Positions 9,392 to 21,830 are shown, counted from the first letter of the stretch. The stretch: DNA of 64,000 nucleotides from Candidatus Pantoea persica (GCF_013753875.1 NZ_SMDS01000016.1:62001-126000); one strand, 5' to 3'. Notes: a model not told the origin generated them from the sequence alone. Made by a program: numbers and translations.

Positions 9392-10429
9392 TTATTGCGG
9401 TTTGAAATCCAGCGGCGCGTTCTTAAAGACCTGATAAACGTCCAGCGACGGCGGCTTAGGAATACGCGCCTGCCGCGCAGCGGACAGCGCTGCATGACAG
9501 AGCGCGGGATCGCCCCCTTCCGCTTTGGCGTCGATCAGCAAACCATCCGGCGCTAGCTTAATGCGCAGCGTACAGGTGAGGCCCTTGTAGTTTTCCCAAT
9601 CGTAAAACTTACTCTGGATCGCTGCCTGGATCTGGCCCGCATAGTCGCTGATATCCGCACCGGAGGCGCCCGATTTTTTCTGGTTGCCCTGCCCTGCCGC
9701 CGCACCGCCGCCGCTGGCGTTGCCGCTCTTCGGCGCGTTTTTGCCGGAGGTCAGACCGCCCAGCAGATCGTCAACGTCGCTGCTGTTCTTCGCCGCCTCC
9801 GCCGCGGCTTTTTTCTTCGCATCGGCTGCGGCTTTCGCTTTCGCGGCCGCATCGGCTTTGGCTTTCGTGGCTTGAGCGGCCTTCTCTTTCGCCTCTTCCA
9901 CCGCCTTCGCCTTAGCGTCGGCCGCCGCTTTCGATTTGGCCTCGGCGGCCGCTTTCGCTTTCGCATCGGCAGCGGCTTTGGCGTCGACGACCGCTTTTTC
10001 TTTCGCCGAAGCGGCCGCAGCGGCCTTCACCTGCTCTTCCGCCTTCTGCTTCGCGTCAGCCGCCGCTTCCGCCTGCTCTTTCGCCGCTTGCTGCGCCTGG
10101 AGATGCTCTTCCTCCAGCGCTTTCAGACGCTGCTGTTCGACGGACTGCTTATGCTGCAGCTCTTCCGCCTGCTGCTGCGCCTGTTTCTGGCGCTGCTGTT
10201 CGGCGCGCTGGCTGTCGCTTTGCTGGTTTTGTTGACGATTGTATTGCTCGACTACGGCGCCGGGATCGACCATCACCGCGTCGATATCGCTGCTGCCGCC
10301 ACCGCCGCTCGCCTCAATATTCTCGTTGAACGAGCTCCAGACCAGCAGCGCGATCAGCACGACGTGCAGAGCCACCGATATAATTATCGCGCGCTTTAAC
10401 TTCTCGTTTTGCTCGGTTGCCTTCGACAC
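9392..10429 (-). CDS. tolA: Tol-Pal system protein TolA
   Basis: Inner-membrane protein that spans the periplasm and couples TolQR energy to Pal. One membrane helix near residues 14-35 (IIISVALHVVLIALLVW), a long Ala/Lys/Glu helix (about 60-220) made of AKAKAAADAKKKA-like repeats, and a C-terminal globular domain starting near ISDYAGQIQAAIQSKFYDW with a Cys pair (LTCTLRIK, ALCHAAL). 345 residues against roughly 420 in E. coli; the shortening is in the repetitive helix, a region that varies in length between species. Intact. Confidence 0.95.
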   Translation of the reverse strand: MSKATEQNEKLKRAIIISVALHVVLIALLVWSSFNENIEASGGGGSSDIDAVMVDPGAVVEQYNRQQNQQSDSQRAEQQRQKQAQQQAEELQHKQSVEQQRLKALEEEHLQAQQAAKEQAEAAADAKQKAEEQVKAAAAASAKEKAVVDAKAAADAKAKAAAEAKSKAAADAKAKAVEEAKEKAAQATKAKADAAAKAKAAADAKKKAAAEAAKNSSDVDDLLGGLTSGKNAPKSGNASGGGAAAGQGNQKKSGASGADISDYAGQIQAAIQSKFYDWENYKGLTCTLRIKLAPDGLLIDAKAEGGDPALCHAALSAARQARIPKPPSLDVYQVFKNAPLDFKPQ

Positions 10430-10456
10430 ACTCGGTTCCCCAAAAACGGTTCGACT

Positions 10457-10885
10457 TTAGATCGGCTGCGTCATCAAACCGACAGATTTAACGCCTGCCT
10501 GATGCAGCAGGTTAAGCGCCTTGATAATTTCGTCGTAGGGCACATCTTTCGCGCCGCCGATCAAAAACACGGTTTTTGGATTCGCTTCGATACGGCGCTG
10601 CGCTTCGCTCACTACCTGCTCCTGCGGCAGCTGATTCATACGATAGTGATCCACCACCAGGCTGTACTGGCCCATGCCCGACACCTCGACGATGACCGGC
10701 GGATTATCGTCGCTGGAGACCGTTTTCGAGTCGGTGGCGTCCGGCAGATCCACCTCGACGCTCTGGGTAATAATCGGCGCCGTTGCCATAAAGATCAGCA
10801 GCAGCACCAGCAGGACGTCGAGCAGCGGAACGATGTTGATTTCTGATTTCAGGTCGCGGCGGCCGCGACCACGTACTCTGGCCAT
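10457..10885 (-). CDS. tolR: Tol-Pal system protein TolR
   Basis: ExbD-like subunit that with TolQ forms the proton-driven motor of the Tol complex. N-terminal membrane helix (PLLDVLLVLLLIFMATAP) with the essential Asp at about residue 23, then a periplasmic domain of about 100 residues. 142 residues, the normal length. Lies 13 bp after tolQ and 27 bp before tolA in the operon. Intact. Confidence 0.96.
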   Translation of the reverse strand: MARVRGRGRRDLKSEINIVPLLDVLLVLLLIFMATAPIITQSVEVDLPDATDSKTVSSDDNPPVIVEVSGMGQYSLVVDHYRMNQLPQEQVVSEAQRRIEANPKTVFLIGGAKDVPYDEIIKALNLLHQAGVKSVGLMTQPI

Positions 10886-10898
10886 GGTTTACCTCCGC

Positions 10899-11986
<1,088 letters not shown>

Positions 11987-12170
11987 TCTATATCCCGGTC
12001 CCGTTTTTAAACGTTGCTACTATACTATAATGCAAGAGATTTGGGGTTGGGAATGGGATGCCAGAGCCAGGAGAAAATAATTATCAGATGGAAACAAACG
12101 GAAGGATTTTTAGCAGATTTCTTGACCGGCCGCTGACATTACTTCGCGGCCAGCAGGCGTGAAACGGCGG

Positions 12171-12472
12171 CTAGCGCCAGAACCACCAGAACCAGTAGAG
12201 GCCTAACAGCATAGGATCAGGGCCAGCAGCGGCAAGAAGAGCGCCTGCCAGCGCGTGCGGCGCGGACGAAAGCCAACGCCGTGGATCATCCCGGCGCACA
12301 CCGCCCAGATCACCAGCACGCCCTGCCAGACCGACAGCGTGCTGGTGTGCGCGGCGTAGCGCGACGGATCCCAGAACAGGCAGCCTGCCACGATCAGCGC
12401 CAGCATGAGCGAAAGGGCCCGCAAAGGCCCTTTGTCCAGCAGACTATATGAAGTCCGAATCAGCTTGCGCAT
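12171..12472 (-). pseudogene. ybgE: Cyd operon protein YbgE, late frameshift
   Basis: Small membrane protein of unknown role encoded after cydX in enterobacteria. The family core is clear (DKGPLRALSLMLALIVAG, WAVCAGMIHGVGFRPR). A one-base loss near 12210 replaces the last membrane segment (expected LLLGLYWFWWFWR) by a stop after LLALILCC. The ATG overlaps the cydX stop (TGATG). The upstream cydA and cydB are also dead, so the truncation probably has no further effect. Confidence 0.8.
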
Positions 12473-12585
12473 CAGGCGCGCTCATCCCGTGCGGCGCTCT
12501 CCTCGACGTGCGCCAGTGCCAGCGCAGTGATGATGCCGAAGGCGCAGGCCAGCAGGGTGCCGAGAATCCAGGCAAAATACCACAT
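12472..12585 (-). CDS. cydX: Cytochrome bd-I oxidase small subunit CydX
   Basis: Single-helix subunit of 37 residues (MWYFAWILGTLLACAFG...) that stabilises the haem b595/d centre in CydA. Matches the E. coli protein at most positions through the membrane helix, and is followed directly by ybgE. The open frame is whole even though its two partners are disrupted, probably because so short a gene has not yet been hit. Lies 15 bp after cydB. Confidence 0.88.
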   Translation of the reverse strand: MWYFAWILGTLLACAFGIITALALAHVEESAARDERA

Positions 12586-12600
12586 GCGGTGTCTCCTTAA

Positions 12601-13437
12601 TCAGTAGAGAGAGTGCGTGTTGCGCTCAATATGCTCTTTGGTGATGCGCCCGTACATCTTGTAGTAGCACCAGCGGGTGTAGATCAGAATGACCGGCACA
12701 AAGACGATGGCGGCGAAGGTCATTACCGTCAGCGTGCGCAGGCTCGAGGTCGAATCCCACATCGTCAGGCTCATGCCGGGCTCAAGGCTTGACGGTATGA
12801 TAAAGGGAAACAGCGCGATGCCTGCGGTCATAAGGCGCGCGCGCTGGTGCAGCTCGCCGCTGGTGCGCATCTGCAGATAGGTCGCGCCCTACGTCAGGAT
12901 CATCGTCACGCTGACCACCCCCGCCAGCAGGCCGAGCGGATTGAGCAGCTGGAAGAGGTTGCCGGTATAGTCGAGGCGTAAATATTCATCGGCGTGAAAC
13001 GGCACCCCCTGTAACAGGTTGCCAAACGCCACACCAATCACCAGCGGCGGCACGAAGCTGCCGATAAAAATGCCCCAGTCCCACAGGCCGCGCCAGCGCA
13101 TATCTTCAATTTCAGAACTATAATCAAAACCCACGGGGCGGAAAAAGAGTGACGCCAGCACCAGAATCATCGCCACATAGAAGCTAGAGAAGGCGGCGGC
13201 GTAGACCATCGGCCAGGCGGCGAACAGCGCGCCGCCCGCGGTGATGAGCCGGACCTAGTTGCCGTCCCAGTGAGGCGCGATGCTGTCGACCATAATGCGG
13301 CGCTCGGTGTCGTTACTGCCCATCAGGCGCGTCAGCATGCCAACGCCCATATTGAAGCCGTCCGCCACCGCGAACCCCACCAGCAGGATGCCGATCAGCA
13401 GCCACCAGACAAAGCGCAAAACTTTATAATCAAACAT
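12601..13437 (-). pseudogene. cydB: Cytochrome bd-I oxidase subunit II, two ambers and a large deletion
   Basis: Subunit II of the high-affinity quinol oxidase. The frame is continuous from [14 protein letters not shown] to RITKEHIERNTHSLY but carries TAG at 13255-13257 (expected Gln in HWDGNQVW; the next Trp is also changed to Arg) and at 12889-12891 (expected Gln in ITQGATYLQM). About 100 residues are deleted in frame between SGELHQRAR and MTAGIALFPF, removing several membrane helices. ATG overlaps the cydA stop. Non-functional. Confidence 0.93.
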
Positions 13438-14873
13438 GGTTGCTCTTCTTATCCGCGCGCTGCTCATGGTGATAGCGGCCGGTTTTCAGGCTGCTGGGGA
13501 CAAGGCGCGCGAATTTAAACATCAGGTACATCTCCGTCACTAGGAACAGCGTGTAGAGACCACAGATCAGCAGCATGGAGAATAGCAGATCGCCCACGGC
13601 TGACGGCCATATTCGGCGACGAACCAGCCCGCCTCGACGGCAATCCACGGCAGCGGAATGCCGTAGAGCGCCGCCTTCAGCAGCCAGCGATGCTGACCGA
13701 TGCGGTTGCGAATCAAGCTCCAGAAGGAAAAGGTGATGATGCCCAGCAGCAGCACGCACGCCAGCCAGCACTATTATGCGGAAGGCGAAATAGAGAGCGG
13801 CGCCACGCGCGGAATGGAGTCTTTCACCGCCTGCTGGATCTGCACCTCGCTGGCGTCGGTCACGTCGAGGTGTAGCGGCTTCAGCAGCAGTCCGTAGCCG
13901 AGATCCTGCTTGTGCTAGTTGAAGGCGTCGCGCACGGTGGGATCTGCGCTGCCGCTGCGCAGCTCGTTGAGCAGCGTATAGGCTTTCATGCCGCTGCGGA
14001 TGCGCACCTCATGCTGCGCCATCAGATCTTTCAGGCCGGTGACCGGCGTATCGATCGATCGCGTGGCAATCAGGCCGAACAGGGTAAAGGCCGCCGGCGC
14101 AGGCTGGGTCTCCCACTCCGCTTCGATGGCGGCGAGCTTGGTTTTCTGCACGTCGCCCATCTCGTAGCCCGATTCGTCGTCGGGCACGATTACCGAGAGC
14201 ACCGCCGCCATGCCGAAGGAGCGCTTCGCGAAGGCGACGTCACGTCCCTTGAGCAGAGACCAAGTGCTGATGCCGAGAATAAGCATCGCGCCGGTGGTGT
14301 AGCCCGCCGCCACGGTGTGCACAAATTTCACCTGCGCAACCGGATTGAGCACCAGCTCGGAGAAGCTCAGCATATCCATGCGCATGGTTTCATAGTTGAA
14401 CTCAGAGGCAATGGGGTTCTGCATCTAGCCGTTGGCCAGAAGATCCAGAGCGCTGAGAGGTTTGAGCCGAGTGCCACCAGCCAAGTCACCGCCAGGTGCT
14501 GCGTTTGGCTCAGGCGATCCCAGCCGAAGAAGAAGAGGCCGACAAAGGTGGACTCGAGGAAGAACGCCATCAGCCCTTCGATGGCGAGCGGCGCACCAAA
14601 AATGTCGCCAACGTAGTGTGAGTAATGAGACCAGTTGGTTCCGAACTGGAACTCCATGGTCAGACCGGTGGCGACGCCCAGGGCAAAGTTGATGCCGAAG
14701 GGTTTGCCCCAGAATTTGGTCATATCTTTATAGATGGCTTTGCCGCTCAGGACGTAGACCATTTCCATGATGGCCAGCAAAAACGCCATACCGAGCGTCA
14801 GCGGGACAAACAGAAAGTGGTACATCGCCGTCAAGACAAACTGTAAACGCGACAGTTCGACGATATCTGACAT
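13430..14873 (-). pseudogene. cydA: Cytochrome bd-I oxidase subunit I, multiply disrupted
   Basis: Subunit I carries the quinol site and haems. N-terminus from ATG 14873 ([20 protein letters not shown]) is good to about residue 150, then a one-base insertion precedes an amber at 14425-14427 (expected Trp in ANGWMQNP). A second amber lies at 13915-13917 (expected Gln in [11 protein letters not shown]). About 19 residues of the quinol-binding loop are missing after FTLFG, and frameshifts occur near 13780 and 13745 and a deletion near 13597 (after GRQPWAI). Loss of bd oxidase fits an organism living under good oxygen supply; that is inference. Confidence 0.94.
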
Positions 14874-15432
14874 AGTGACTCCTTTCTCCTCGCATGAACT
14901 TGCTCCGCGAATAACAACGTCAAACAACAGGCATTGATGCGCAGAATAAGATTCAGGAACGACTTATTATTGATTCTAGTTTTTGTTACCGACGGATCAA
15001 TGCCATCCGCGGCCCGACGTGAGCGAGTAACAGTGGTGAAAATTCCCCGATAAACGATTAGCTCAGCGCTTTTCGCGCAGCATCACAAGAAAGGCCCGGC
15101 CTTGATTTACTTACAGCTGGCGCAATCTCTTGATACTTTGCTGGAAAAGACTGAATTGATGCAGAGCAATTTAAACCGGTTGGCTTACGCTTTGCCAGCG
15201 GTAAAGTCTGTTAAATCTGGATTTTTGTTGATCTGAATTAACGGAATAATTTTCCATTTATGTAGCTTAAAGTTTCTTGTTAATTAGATGTCATAAACAG
15301 ATTCCTTAATTAAGGAATGCATTACCTTTAATTCCTTTTTTTAACGCGCCTTCCAAAAATAAGGTTATTTTTTTCGCCGCTTTATTATCGCCGCGCCCTC
15401 TCCTGCCGAGCCTGCGCCGTCCGCGTTCTGGC
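14874..15432. other. Intergenic region upstream of cydA and beyond the suc terminator
   Basis: About 560 bp with no supportable gene. AT-rich between 15170 and 15375, consistent with the former cydAB promoter region, which in relatives is controlled by ArcA and FNR. I could not pick out a convincing FNR or ArcA site by eye. Confidence 0.5.
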
Positions 15433-15457
15433 AAAAAAAGGCCACCCGAAGGTGGCC
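15433..15457 (-). terminator. Rho-independent terminator of the sdh-suc operon
   Basis: Stem GGCCACC/GGTGGCC with a 4-base loop (CGAA on the plus strand), followed on the minus strand by seven T. It lies 22 bp past the sucD stop. In E. coli the small RNA SdhX is cut from this same 3' region and ends in a very similar hairpin, so a homologous 3'-UTR RNA is possible here. Confidence 0.88.
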
Positions 15458-15479
15458 TGATACTGCGTATAAAGCGAAC

Positions 15480-16355
15480 TTACTTCGCCGGCAGCACCGC
15501 TTTTATGGCGTCGCCGATGTCTGCCAGGCTGCGCACAGTTTTCACGCCTGCAGCTTCCAGCGCAGCAAACTTCTCGTCCGCTGTACCTTTGCCGCCGGCA
15601 ATAACGGCGCCTGCGTGGCCCATACGCTTGCCTTTCGGCGCGGTTACGCCGGCGATATAGCCGACAACCGGCTTGGTGACGTGCTCTTTAATGAATGCCG
15701 CCGCCTCTTCTTCTGCGCTGCCGCCGATCTCGCCGATCATAACGATCGCTTCGGTCTGCGGGTCATCCTGGAACATTTTTAGGATGTCGATGAAGTTAGA
15801 GCCCGGGATCGGGTCGCCGCCGATGCCGACGCAGGTAGACTGGCCGTAGCCGATATCCGTGGTCTGCTTCACCGCTTCATAGGTCAGGGTGCCGGAGCGC
15901 GAAACGATGCCGACGCGGCCAGGCTGATGAATGTAGCCCGGCATGATGCCGATTTTGCATTCGCCTGGGGTGATAACGCCCGGACAGTTCGGCCCGATCA
16001 TGCGCACGCCCGCTTCGTCCAGCTTCATTTTCAGCGTCAGCATATCCAGCGTCGGGATGCCTTCGGTAATGGTGATGATCAGCTTGATGCCCGCGTCGAT
16101 CGCTTCCAGTATGCCGTCTTTACAGAACGGCGCCGGAACGTAGATCACGGTGGCGGTGGCGCCAGTCGCTTCTACCGCTTCGCGCACAGTGTTGAACACC
16201 GGCAGGCCCAGGTGCGTGGTGCCGCCTTTGCCCGGCGTTACGCCGCCGACCAGCTGGGTGCCGTACGCCAGCGCCTGCTCAGAGTGGAAGGTGCTCTGAC
16301 CGCCAGTAAAGCCCTGGCAAATCACTTTGGTGTTCTTGTCGATCAAAATTGACAT
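15480..16355 (-). CDS. sucD: Succinyl-CoA synthetase alpha subunit
   Basis: Binds CoA and carries the phosphorylated His of succinyl-CoA synthetase (succinyl-CoA + ADP + Pi to succinate + ATP). 291 residues. N-terminal nucleotide-binding fold with [18 protein letters not shown]; active His in [18 protein letters not shown] abuts the sucC stop (shared base), so translation is coupled. Last gene of sdhCDAB-sucABCD, all of which is intact. Confidence 0.97.
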   Translation of the reverse strand: MSILIDKNTKVICQGFTGGQSTFHSEQALAYGTQLVGGVTPGKGGTTHLGLPVFNTVREAVEATGATATVIYVPAPFCKDGILEAIDAGIKLIITITEGIPTLDMLTLKMKLDEAGVRMIGPNCPGVITPGECKIGIMPGYIHQPGRVGIVSRSGTLTYEAVKQTTDIGYGQSTCVGIGGDPIPGSNFIDILKMFQDDPQTEAIVMIGEIGGSAEEEAAAFIKEHVTKPVVGYIAGVTAPKGKRMGHAGAVIAGGKGTADEKFAALEAAGVKTVRSLADIGDAIKAVLPAK

Positions 16356-17521
16356 TATTTCCCCTCCGCAGCCGCAACCACGCGCTGTGCGGCGTCGGTC
16401 AGGCTGGTTGCTACAATGATATTCAGTCCGCTGTCCGCCAGTTTCTGCGCGCCCAGCTCGGCGTTGTTTCCTTCCAGACGCACCACAACTGGCACGTTGA
16501 CGCCTACTTCGGCCACGGCGCCGATGATGCCGTCTGCGATCAGGTCGCAGCGCACGATGCCGCCGAAGATGTTGACGAATACCGCTTTAACCGCGTCGTC
16601 GGAGAGGATGATTTTAAAGGCTTCGGTTACGCGCTCTTTGGTCGTACCGCCGCCCACGTCGAGGAAGTTAGCCGGCTGGCCGCCGTGGTGCTTCACTATA
16701 TCCATGGTGCCCATCGCCAGACCTGCGCCGTTCACCATACAGCCGATGTTGCCTTCCAGCGCCACGTAGTTCAGTTCCCACTGCGTTGCGTGCGCTTCGC
16801 GCGGATCTTCCTGGCTCGGATCGCGCATTTCGCGCAGCTCCGGCTGACGGAACAGCGCGTTGCTGTCTACGCCCAGTTTGCCGTCGAGGCAGACCAGATC
16901 GCCCTGCTTAGTGATCACCAGCGGGTTGATCTCGACCAGCACCAGATCGCGCTCGAAGAACATGGTCGCGAGGCCCATAAAAATTTTGGTGAACTGGCTG
17001 ACCTGCTTGCCGGTCAGGCCCAGTTTGAACGCCAACTCGCGGCCCTGATAAGGCTGCGGACCGGCCAGCGGATCGAGCGCTATTTTGTGGATCAGGTACG
17101 GGGTCTCTTTCGCTACTTTCTCAATCTCTACGCCGCCTTCGGTCGAGGCCATAAAGACCACGCGACGGGTCGCACGGTCAACAACCGAGCCCAGATAGAG
17201 TTCCTGATCGATATCGGTCGCCGCTTCCACCAGGATCTGATTGACCGGCTGGCCTTCGGCGTCTGTTTGATAGGTCACCATGCGTTTGCCCAGCCAGTGC
17301 TCAGCGAAAGCGCGGATATCTTCTTTGCTGTTAACCACTTTCACACCGCCCGCTTTACCGCGTCCGCCGGCATGAACCTGACATTTTACTACCCACGGGC
17401 CAGAACCAAATTTAGAGGCCGCTTCTTCCGCTTCGCGTGGCGTAGTACAGACGTAACCCGTTGGTGCCGGCATACCATACCGTGCAAACAGCTGTTTCGC
17501 CTGGTATTCGTGTAAGTTCAT
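16355..17521 (-). CDS. sucC: Succinyl-CoA synthetase beta subunit
   Basis: Subunit with the nucleotide site (ATP-grasp) and succinate-binding loop of succinyl-CoA synthetase. 388 residues, full length. Features: [46 protein letters not shown] and [18 protein letters not shown] near the C-terminus, as in the E. coli enzyme. Lies 72 bp after sucB. No lesions. Confidence 0.97.
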   Translation of the reverse strand: MNLHEYQAKQLFARYGMPAPTGYVCTTPREAEEAASKFGSGPWVVKCQVHAGGRGKAGGVKVVNSKEDIRAFAEHWLGKRMVTYQTDAEGQPVNQILVEAATDIDQELYLGSVVDRATRRVVFMASTEGGVEIEKVAKETPYLIHKIALDPLAGPQPYQGRELAFKLGLTGKQVSQFTKIFMGLATMFFERDLVLVEINPLVITKQGDLVCLDGKLGVDSNALFRQPELREMRDPSQEDPREAHATQWELNYVALEGNIGCMVNGAGLAMGTMDIVKHHGGQPANFLDVGGGTTKERVTEAFKIILSDDAVKAVFVNIFGGIVRCDLIADGIIGAVAEVGVNVPVVVRLEGNNAELGAQKLADSGLNIIVATSLTDAAQRVVAAAEGK

Positions 17522-17593
17522 GATGTTCTATCCATTCAGGTCTGAAAGAGTAAAAATGTTGGGCGCGCCTTAGCGCGGCGCGACCGGCGAAAA

Positions 17594-18814
17594 TCAGACA
17601 TCCAGCAGCAGACGCGCCGGATCTTCCAGCATCTCTTTGACCGCTACCAGATAGCCGACCGATTCGCGGCCGTCGATCAGGCGGTGGTCGTAGGAGAGCG
17701 CCAGATACATCATTGGCAGCACCACGACCTGACCATTGACCGCCATCGGGCGATCCTTAATGGCGTGCATGCCCAGAATGGCGCTCTGCGGCGGGTTGAT
17801 GATCGGGGTAGACATCAGCGAGCCGAAGACGCCGCCATTGGTGATGGTGAAGTTGCCGCCGGTCAGCTCATCAACCGTCAGCTTGCCGTCGCGGCCTTTC
17901 ACCGACAGCTCTTTAATTTTTTTCTCGATGTCCGCCATGCTCAGCGCGTCGACATCTTTCAGCACCGGCGTCACCAGGCCGCGCGGCGTGGAAACGGCGA
18001 TGCTGACGTCAAAGTAGTTGTGGTAAACCACATCTTCGCCGTCGATCGAGGCGTTCACTTCCGGGAAACGCTTCAGCGCTTCCACCACCGCCTTGATGTA
18101 GAAGGACATAAAGCCCAGACGCACGCCGTGACGCTTCTCGAAGGCGTCGCCGTACTGCTTGCGCAGATCCATGACCGGCTTCATGTTCACTTCGTTGAAG
18201 GTGGTCAGCATCGCGGTGCTGTTCTTCGCTTCCAGCAGACGATCCGCCACGCGTTTGCGCAGACGGGTCATCGGCACGCGCTTCTCGCTGCGGTTGGCAA
18301 CCGCCTGCTGCGGCGCCGATTCCGCGGCGGCCGACGCGGCTTTGGCCGCGGCAGGTTTGTTCGCCAGATGTTTTTCCACATCTTCGCGCGTGATGCGGCC
18401 GCCGACGCCGCTGCCTTTGATCTGCGACGCGTCCAGATCGTGCTCAGCGATCAGGCGACGGATCGCCGGGCTCAGCGCATCGTTGCTCTCTTCTTCCAGC
18501 GACGCGGTCTGGCGCTGCGCCGGAGTCGACTCGTTGGTGTCTGCTTTGGCGCTAGTCTCTTTACCGGCGCTGTTGCGCTCTTTCAGGCGGCCCAGAATCT
18601 GGCGCGAGGTCACGGTTGCGCCTTCGTCTTCCAGCACCGCTTCCAGCACGCCGTCAGCCAAGGCTGGCACTTCCAGTACCACTTTGTCGGTTTCGATCTC
18701 TACCAGCACTTCGTCGCGGCTTACCGCATCGCCTAGTTTTTTGTGCCAGGTTGCCACGGTGGCATCGGCAACGGATTCAGGCAGGTCGGGAACGAGAATA
18801 TCTACGCTACTCAT
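17594..18814 (-). CDS. sucB: Dihydrolipoyl succinyltransferase (E2 of 2-oxoglutarate dehydrogenase)
   Basis: Core of the 2-oxoglutarate dehydrogenase complex, transferring succinyl from lipoate to CoA. Lipoyl domain with the modified Lys in EIETDKVV; peripheral-subunit binding domain ([19 protein letters not shown]); catalytic domain with [11 protein letters not shown] (His and Asp). The start at 18814 ([14 protein letters not shown]) gives 406 residues, the usual length; an in-frame ATG at 18838 would add eight residues and overlap the sucA stop. Intact. Confidence 0.97.
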   Translation of the reverse strand: MSSVDILVPDLPESVADATVATWHKKLGDAVSRDEVLVEIETDKVVLEVPALADGVLEAVLEDEGATVTSRQILGRLKERNSAGKETSAKADTNESTPAQRQTASLEEESNDALSPAIRRLIAEHDLDASQIKGSGVGGRITREDVEKHLANKPAAAKAASAAAESAPQQAVANRSEKRVPMTRLRKRVADRLLEAKNSTAMLTTFNEVNMKPVMDLRKQYGDAFEKRHGVRLGFMSFYIKAVVEALKRFPEVNASIDGEDVVYHNYFDVSIAVSTPRGLVTPVLKDVDALSMADIEKKIKELSVKGRDGKLTVDELTGGNFTITNGGVFGSLMSTPIINPPQSAILGMHAIKDRPMAVNGQVVVLPMMYLALSYDHRLIDGRESVGYLVAVKEMLEDPARLLLDV

Positions 18815-18830
18815 TATCTTTCCTTTTAAA

Positions 18831-21638
18831 TTAACCAAGGTTCAGCGCGTCATTAACCAGGTCTTGCTGCTGTTGTTGATGTACGGACATATAGCCCACG
18901 GCTGGCGAAGCGGAGGCCGGACGGCCCGCATAGCGAAGCGAAGCGCCAAACGGAACCACTTCGCGGAAATGATGCTGGCTACAATACCATGCGCCCTGAT
19001 TCAGCGGCTCTTCCTGACACCAGAAGAAATCCTGCACATGGGCATAATCTTTTAACGCTTCCTGCACCGCTTTGTGCGGGAAGGGATAGAGCTGCTCGAT
19101 ACGCACGATGGCGACATCGGTCTGCTCGTTTTTGCGGCGCTGTTCGAGTAGATCGTAGTAGACCTTGCCGGAACAGAGCACTACGCGTCTTACCTGCTGC
19201 GGATCGAGCGCGTCGATTTCGCCAATCGCCGGCTGGAAGCTGCCGTTGGCCAGCTCGTCCAGCGAGGAGACTGCCAGCGGATGACGCAGCAGCGATTTCG
19301 GTGACATCACGATCAGCGGACGGCGCATGCCGCGCAGCGCCTGGCGACGCAGCATGTGGTAAACCTGCGCTGGCGTGGAGGGCACGCACACCTGCATGTT
19401 CTGCTCGGCGCAGAGCTGCAGATACCGCTCCAGGCGCGCCGAGGAGTGCTCCGGGCCCTGGCCTTCGTAGCCGTGCGGCAGCAGCATCACTAGACCGCAC
19501 ATGCGGCCCCACTTCTGCTCGCCGGAGCTGATGAACTGGTCGATCACCACCTGCGCGCCGTTGGCGAAGTCGCCGAACTGCGCTTCCCAGATGGTCAGGG
19601 TGCGCGGCTCCGCGGTGGCGTAGCCATATTCGAATGCCAGCACCGCCTCTTCCGACAGCACCGAATCCCACACCTTGAACTGCCCCTGGCCGTTATGGAT
19701 ATGGTGCAGCGGCGTGTAGATCGAGCCGTTGGCCTGGTTATGGATCACCGCATGGCGATGGAAGAAGGTGCCGCGGCCGGAGTCTTCGCCGGAGAGACGC
19801 ACCGGAATGCCCTCATCCACCAGCATGGCGTAGGCCAGGTTCTCCGCGCCGCCCCAGTCGAACGCCTTGTTGCCTTCGGCCATCTCTTTGCGGTCGTTGT
19901 AGATTTTCGCTACGCGCGCCTGTACTTCTACCGCTTCCGGGATCTGGCTGATACGGCGCGCCAGCTCCTGTAGACGTTTCGCATCCACCGTCGCCGGGTA
20001 GCTCTCATCCCATTCGTGGTTGAGATAAGGCGACCAAGTAAAGGAGTGCAGACTCATCGGACGCCACTCCGGCACCACGCATTCGCCCGCGTCCAGCGCG
20101 TCGCGATAGAGGTTAACCATTTCGGTGGCGTCTTCAGAGCTGGCGGAGCCTTCCGCTGCCAAACGATCGGCATAGAGCTTACGCGGCGTCGGGTGCTTTT
20201 TGATTTTCTGGTACATCAGCGGCTGGGTTGCGCTCGGCTCATCCGCTTCGTTGTGGCCATGACGGCGATAGCATACAAGGTCGATAAAGACGTCGCGCTT
20301 GAAGGTGTTGCGATAGTCGAGCGCCAGACGGGTGACAAACGCCACCGCCTCCGGGTCGTCCGCGTTGACATGGAAGATCGGCGCCAGCACCATCTTGCCG
20401 ATGTCGGTGCAGTAAGGCGTCGAACGCGCGTCACGCGGGTTGGAGGTAGTGAAGCCCACCTGATTGTTAATTACGATGCGTACGGTGCCGCCCACTTCGT
20501 AGCCGCGCGCCTGCGACATGTTAAGGGTTTCCTGCACCACGCCCTGCCCGATCACCGCGGCGTCGCCGTGGATGGTGATCGGCAGCACCTGATTGCTGCC
20601 CGGAGAATCGAGGCGATCGAGACGGGCGCGCACCGAGCCCATAACAACCGGACTGACGATCTCCAGGTGCGACGGGTTGAACGCCAGCGCCAGGTGCACC
20701 AAGCCGCCTTCGGTCTCCACGTCGGAGGAGAAGCCCATATGGTATTTCACGTCGCCGGTGCCGAGGTGATCTTTATGCTTGCCGGCGAACTCGTCGAACA
20801 GCTCCTGCGGCTTTTTGCCTAGCACGTTGATTAGCACGTTCAGACGACCGCGGTGCGCCATACCCAGCACCACTTCGCGCGTGCCGCTCTTGCCGGCGTG
20901 GCGGATCATTTCGCGCAGCATCGGGATCAGCGCGTCGCCGCCTTCCAGCGAAAAGCGTTTGGCGCCGGGAAATTTCGCGCCGAGATATTTCTCCAGCCCT
21001 TCTGCCGCCGTCAGCTCTTTCAGGAAACCTTTTTTCTCTTCGCTGCTGAACGCGGCGCGACCCGCCACCGATTCCAGACGCTGCTGGATCCAGCGCTTCT
21101 CTTCGGTGTTGTTGATGTGCATATACTCCGCACCGATAGAGCCGCAGTAGGTCTGCTGCAGCGCGTCGAAGAGGTCGGCCAGCTTCATCGTCTCTTTGCC
21201 GATGGCGAAAGAGCCTACGTTAAAGCTTTCCTGAAAATCGTCGTCGGTGAGATCGTGGAAGGCCGGGTCGAGATCGGCGACGCGGTCCTGCTTCCACAGG
21301 CCGAGCGGGTCGAGATTAGCGTGCTGGTGGCCGCGGAAGCGGAAGGCGTTAATCAGCTGCAGGACTTTGACCTGCTTAGAATTAGCAGCCGGATCGGAAA
21401 CGGTGGAGGTATAACGTGATGCATCTTTCGCCAGGCGACGAAAGTATTCGCGCGTGGTGGAGTGAAACTGTTCCGGTTTCACGCCGGTGCCCGGCAGCTG
21501 TTGGAACATCGTACGCCACACTGCATCGACAGAGTCCGGATCGGTCAGGAAATCCTCATAGAGTTGCTCTATGTAAGACTGGTTCGCGCCGGCCAGCCAA
21601 GAGGAGTCCAGCCAGGGCTTCATCGCGCTGTTCTGCAT
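18831..21638 (-). CDS. sucA: 2-oxoglutarate dehydrogenase E1
   Basis: Thiamine-diphosphate enzyme that decarboxylates 2-oxoglutarate and passes the succinyl group to SucB lipoate. 935 residues. Recognisable blocks: [16 protein letters not shown] at the N-terminus, [37 protein letters not shown], and [16 protein letters not shown] with the thiamine/metal region. The E1 component needs E3 (Lpd), not in this window. First gene of sucABCD, separated by about 200 bp of hairpin-rich DNA from sdhB. Confidence 0.97.
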   Translation of the reverse strand: MQNSAMKPWLDSSWLAGANQSYIEQLYEDFLTDPDSVDAVWRTMFQQLPGTGVKPEQFHSTTREYFRRLAKDASRYTSTVSDPAANSKQVKVLQLINAFRFRGHQHANLDPLGLWKQDRVADLDPAFHDLTDDDFQESFNVGSFAIGKETMKLADLFDALQQTYCGSIGAEYMHINNTEEKRWIQQRLESVAGRAAFSSEEKKGFLKELTAAEGLEKYLGAKFPGAKRFSLEGGDALIPMLREMIRHAGKSGTREVVLGMAHRGRLNVLINVLGKKPQELFDEFAGKHKDHLGTGDVKYHMGFSSDVETEGGLVHLALAFNPSHLEIVSPVVMGSVRARLDRLDSPGSNQVLPITIHGDAAVIGQGVVQETLNMSQARGYEVGGTVRIVINNQVGFTTSNPRDARSTPYCTDIGKMVLAPIFHVNADDPEAVAFVTRLALDYRNTFKRDVFIDLVCYRRHGHNEADEPSATQPLMYQKIKKHPTPRKLYADRLAAEGSASSEDATEMVNLYRDALDAGECVVPEWRPMSLHSFTWSPYLNHEWDESYPATVDAKRLQELARRISQIPEAVEVQARVAKIYNDRKEMAEGNKAFDWGGAENLAYAMLVDEGIPVRLSGEDSGRGTFFHRHAVIHNQANGSIYTPLHHIHNGQGQFKVWDSVLSEEAVLAFEYGYATAEPRTLTIWEAQFGDFANGAQVVIDQFISSGEQKWGRMCGLVMLLPHGYEGQGPEHSSARLERYLQLCAEQNMQVCVPSTPAQVYHMLRRQALRGMRRPLIVMSPKSLLRHPLAVSSLDELANGSFQPAIGEIDALDPQQVRRVVLCSGKVYYDLLEQRRKNEQTDVAIVRIEQLYPFPHKAVQEALKDYAHVQDFFWCQEEPLNQGAWYCSQHHFREVVPFGASLRYAGRPASASPAVGYMSVHQQQQQDLVNDALNLG

Positions 21639-21761
21639 TGTGATCCCTTAAGCATTACTATGCTTTTTTGAGGTTTCATTTGTTGCCGCTTTCGCGGTTT
21701 GCCGTAATGAGTTCAACGATACGAGCACTGTGCGCTCACTGGCGCCCTGCCCGTAAGGGAA

Positions 21762-21796
21762 CCTTGCTAAGCGTGACGCTGCTGCGCTTAGCAAGG
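21762..21796. repeat. 12-bp inverted repeat between sdhB and sucA
   Basis: CCTTGCTAAGCG and CGCTTAGCAAGG are perfect reverse complements 11 bp apart, giving a strong stem-loop in the sdhB-sucA gap. No T run follows, so it looks less like a terminator than an mRNA-processing or stabilising structure. Confidence 0.7.
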
Positions 21797-21809
21797 CTTC
21801 CGTAAAACG

Positions 21810-21830
21810 CCGGGAACCTGAGGTTCCCGG
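21810..21830. repeat. Palindromic hairpin just after sdhB
   Basis: CCGGGAACCTGAGGTTCCCGG is a perfect 10-bp inverted repeat with a one-base centre, 12 bp past the sdhB stop. Read on the minus strand it is followed by CGTTTTACGG, a weak T run, so it may act as a partial terminator that sets the sdh to suc expression ratio. That role is inferred. Confidence 0.6.
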
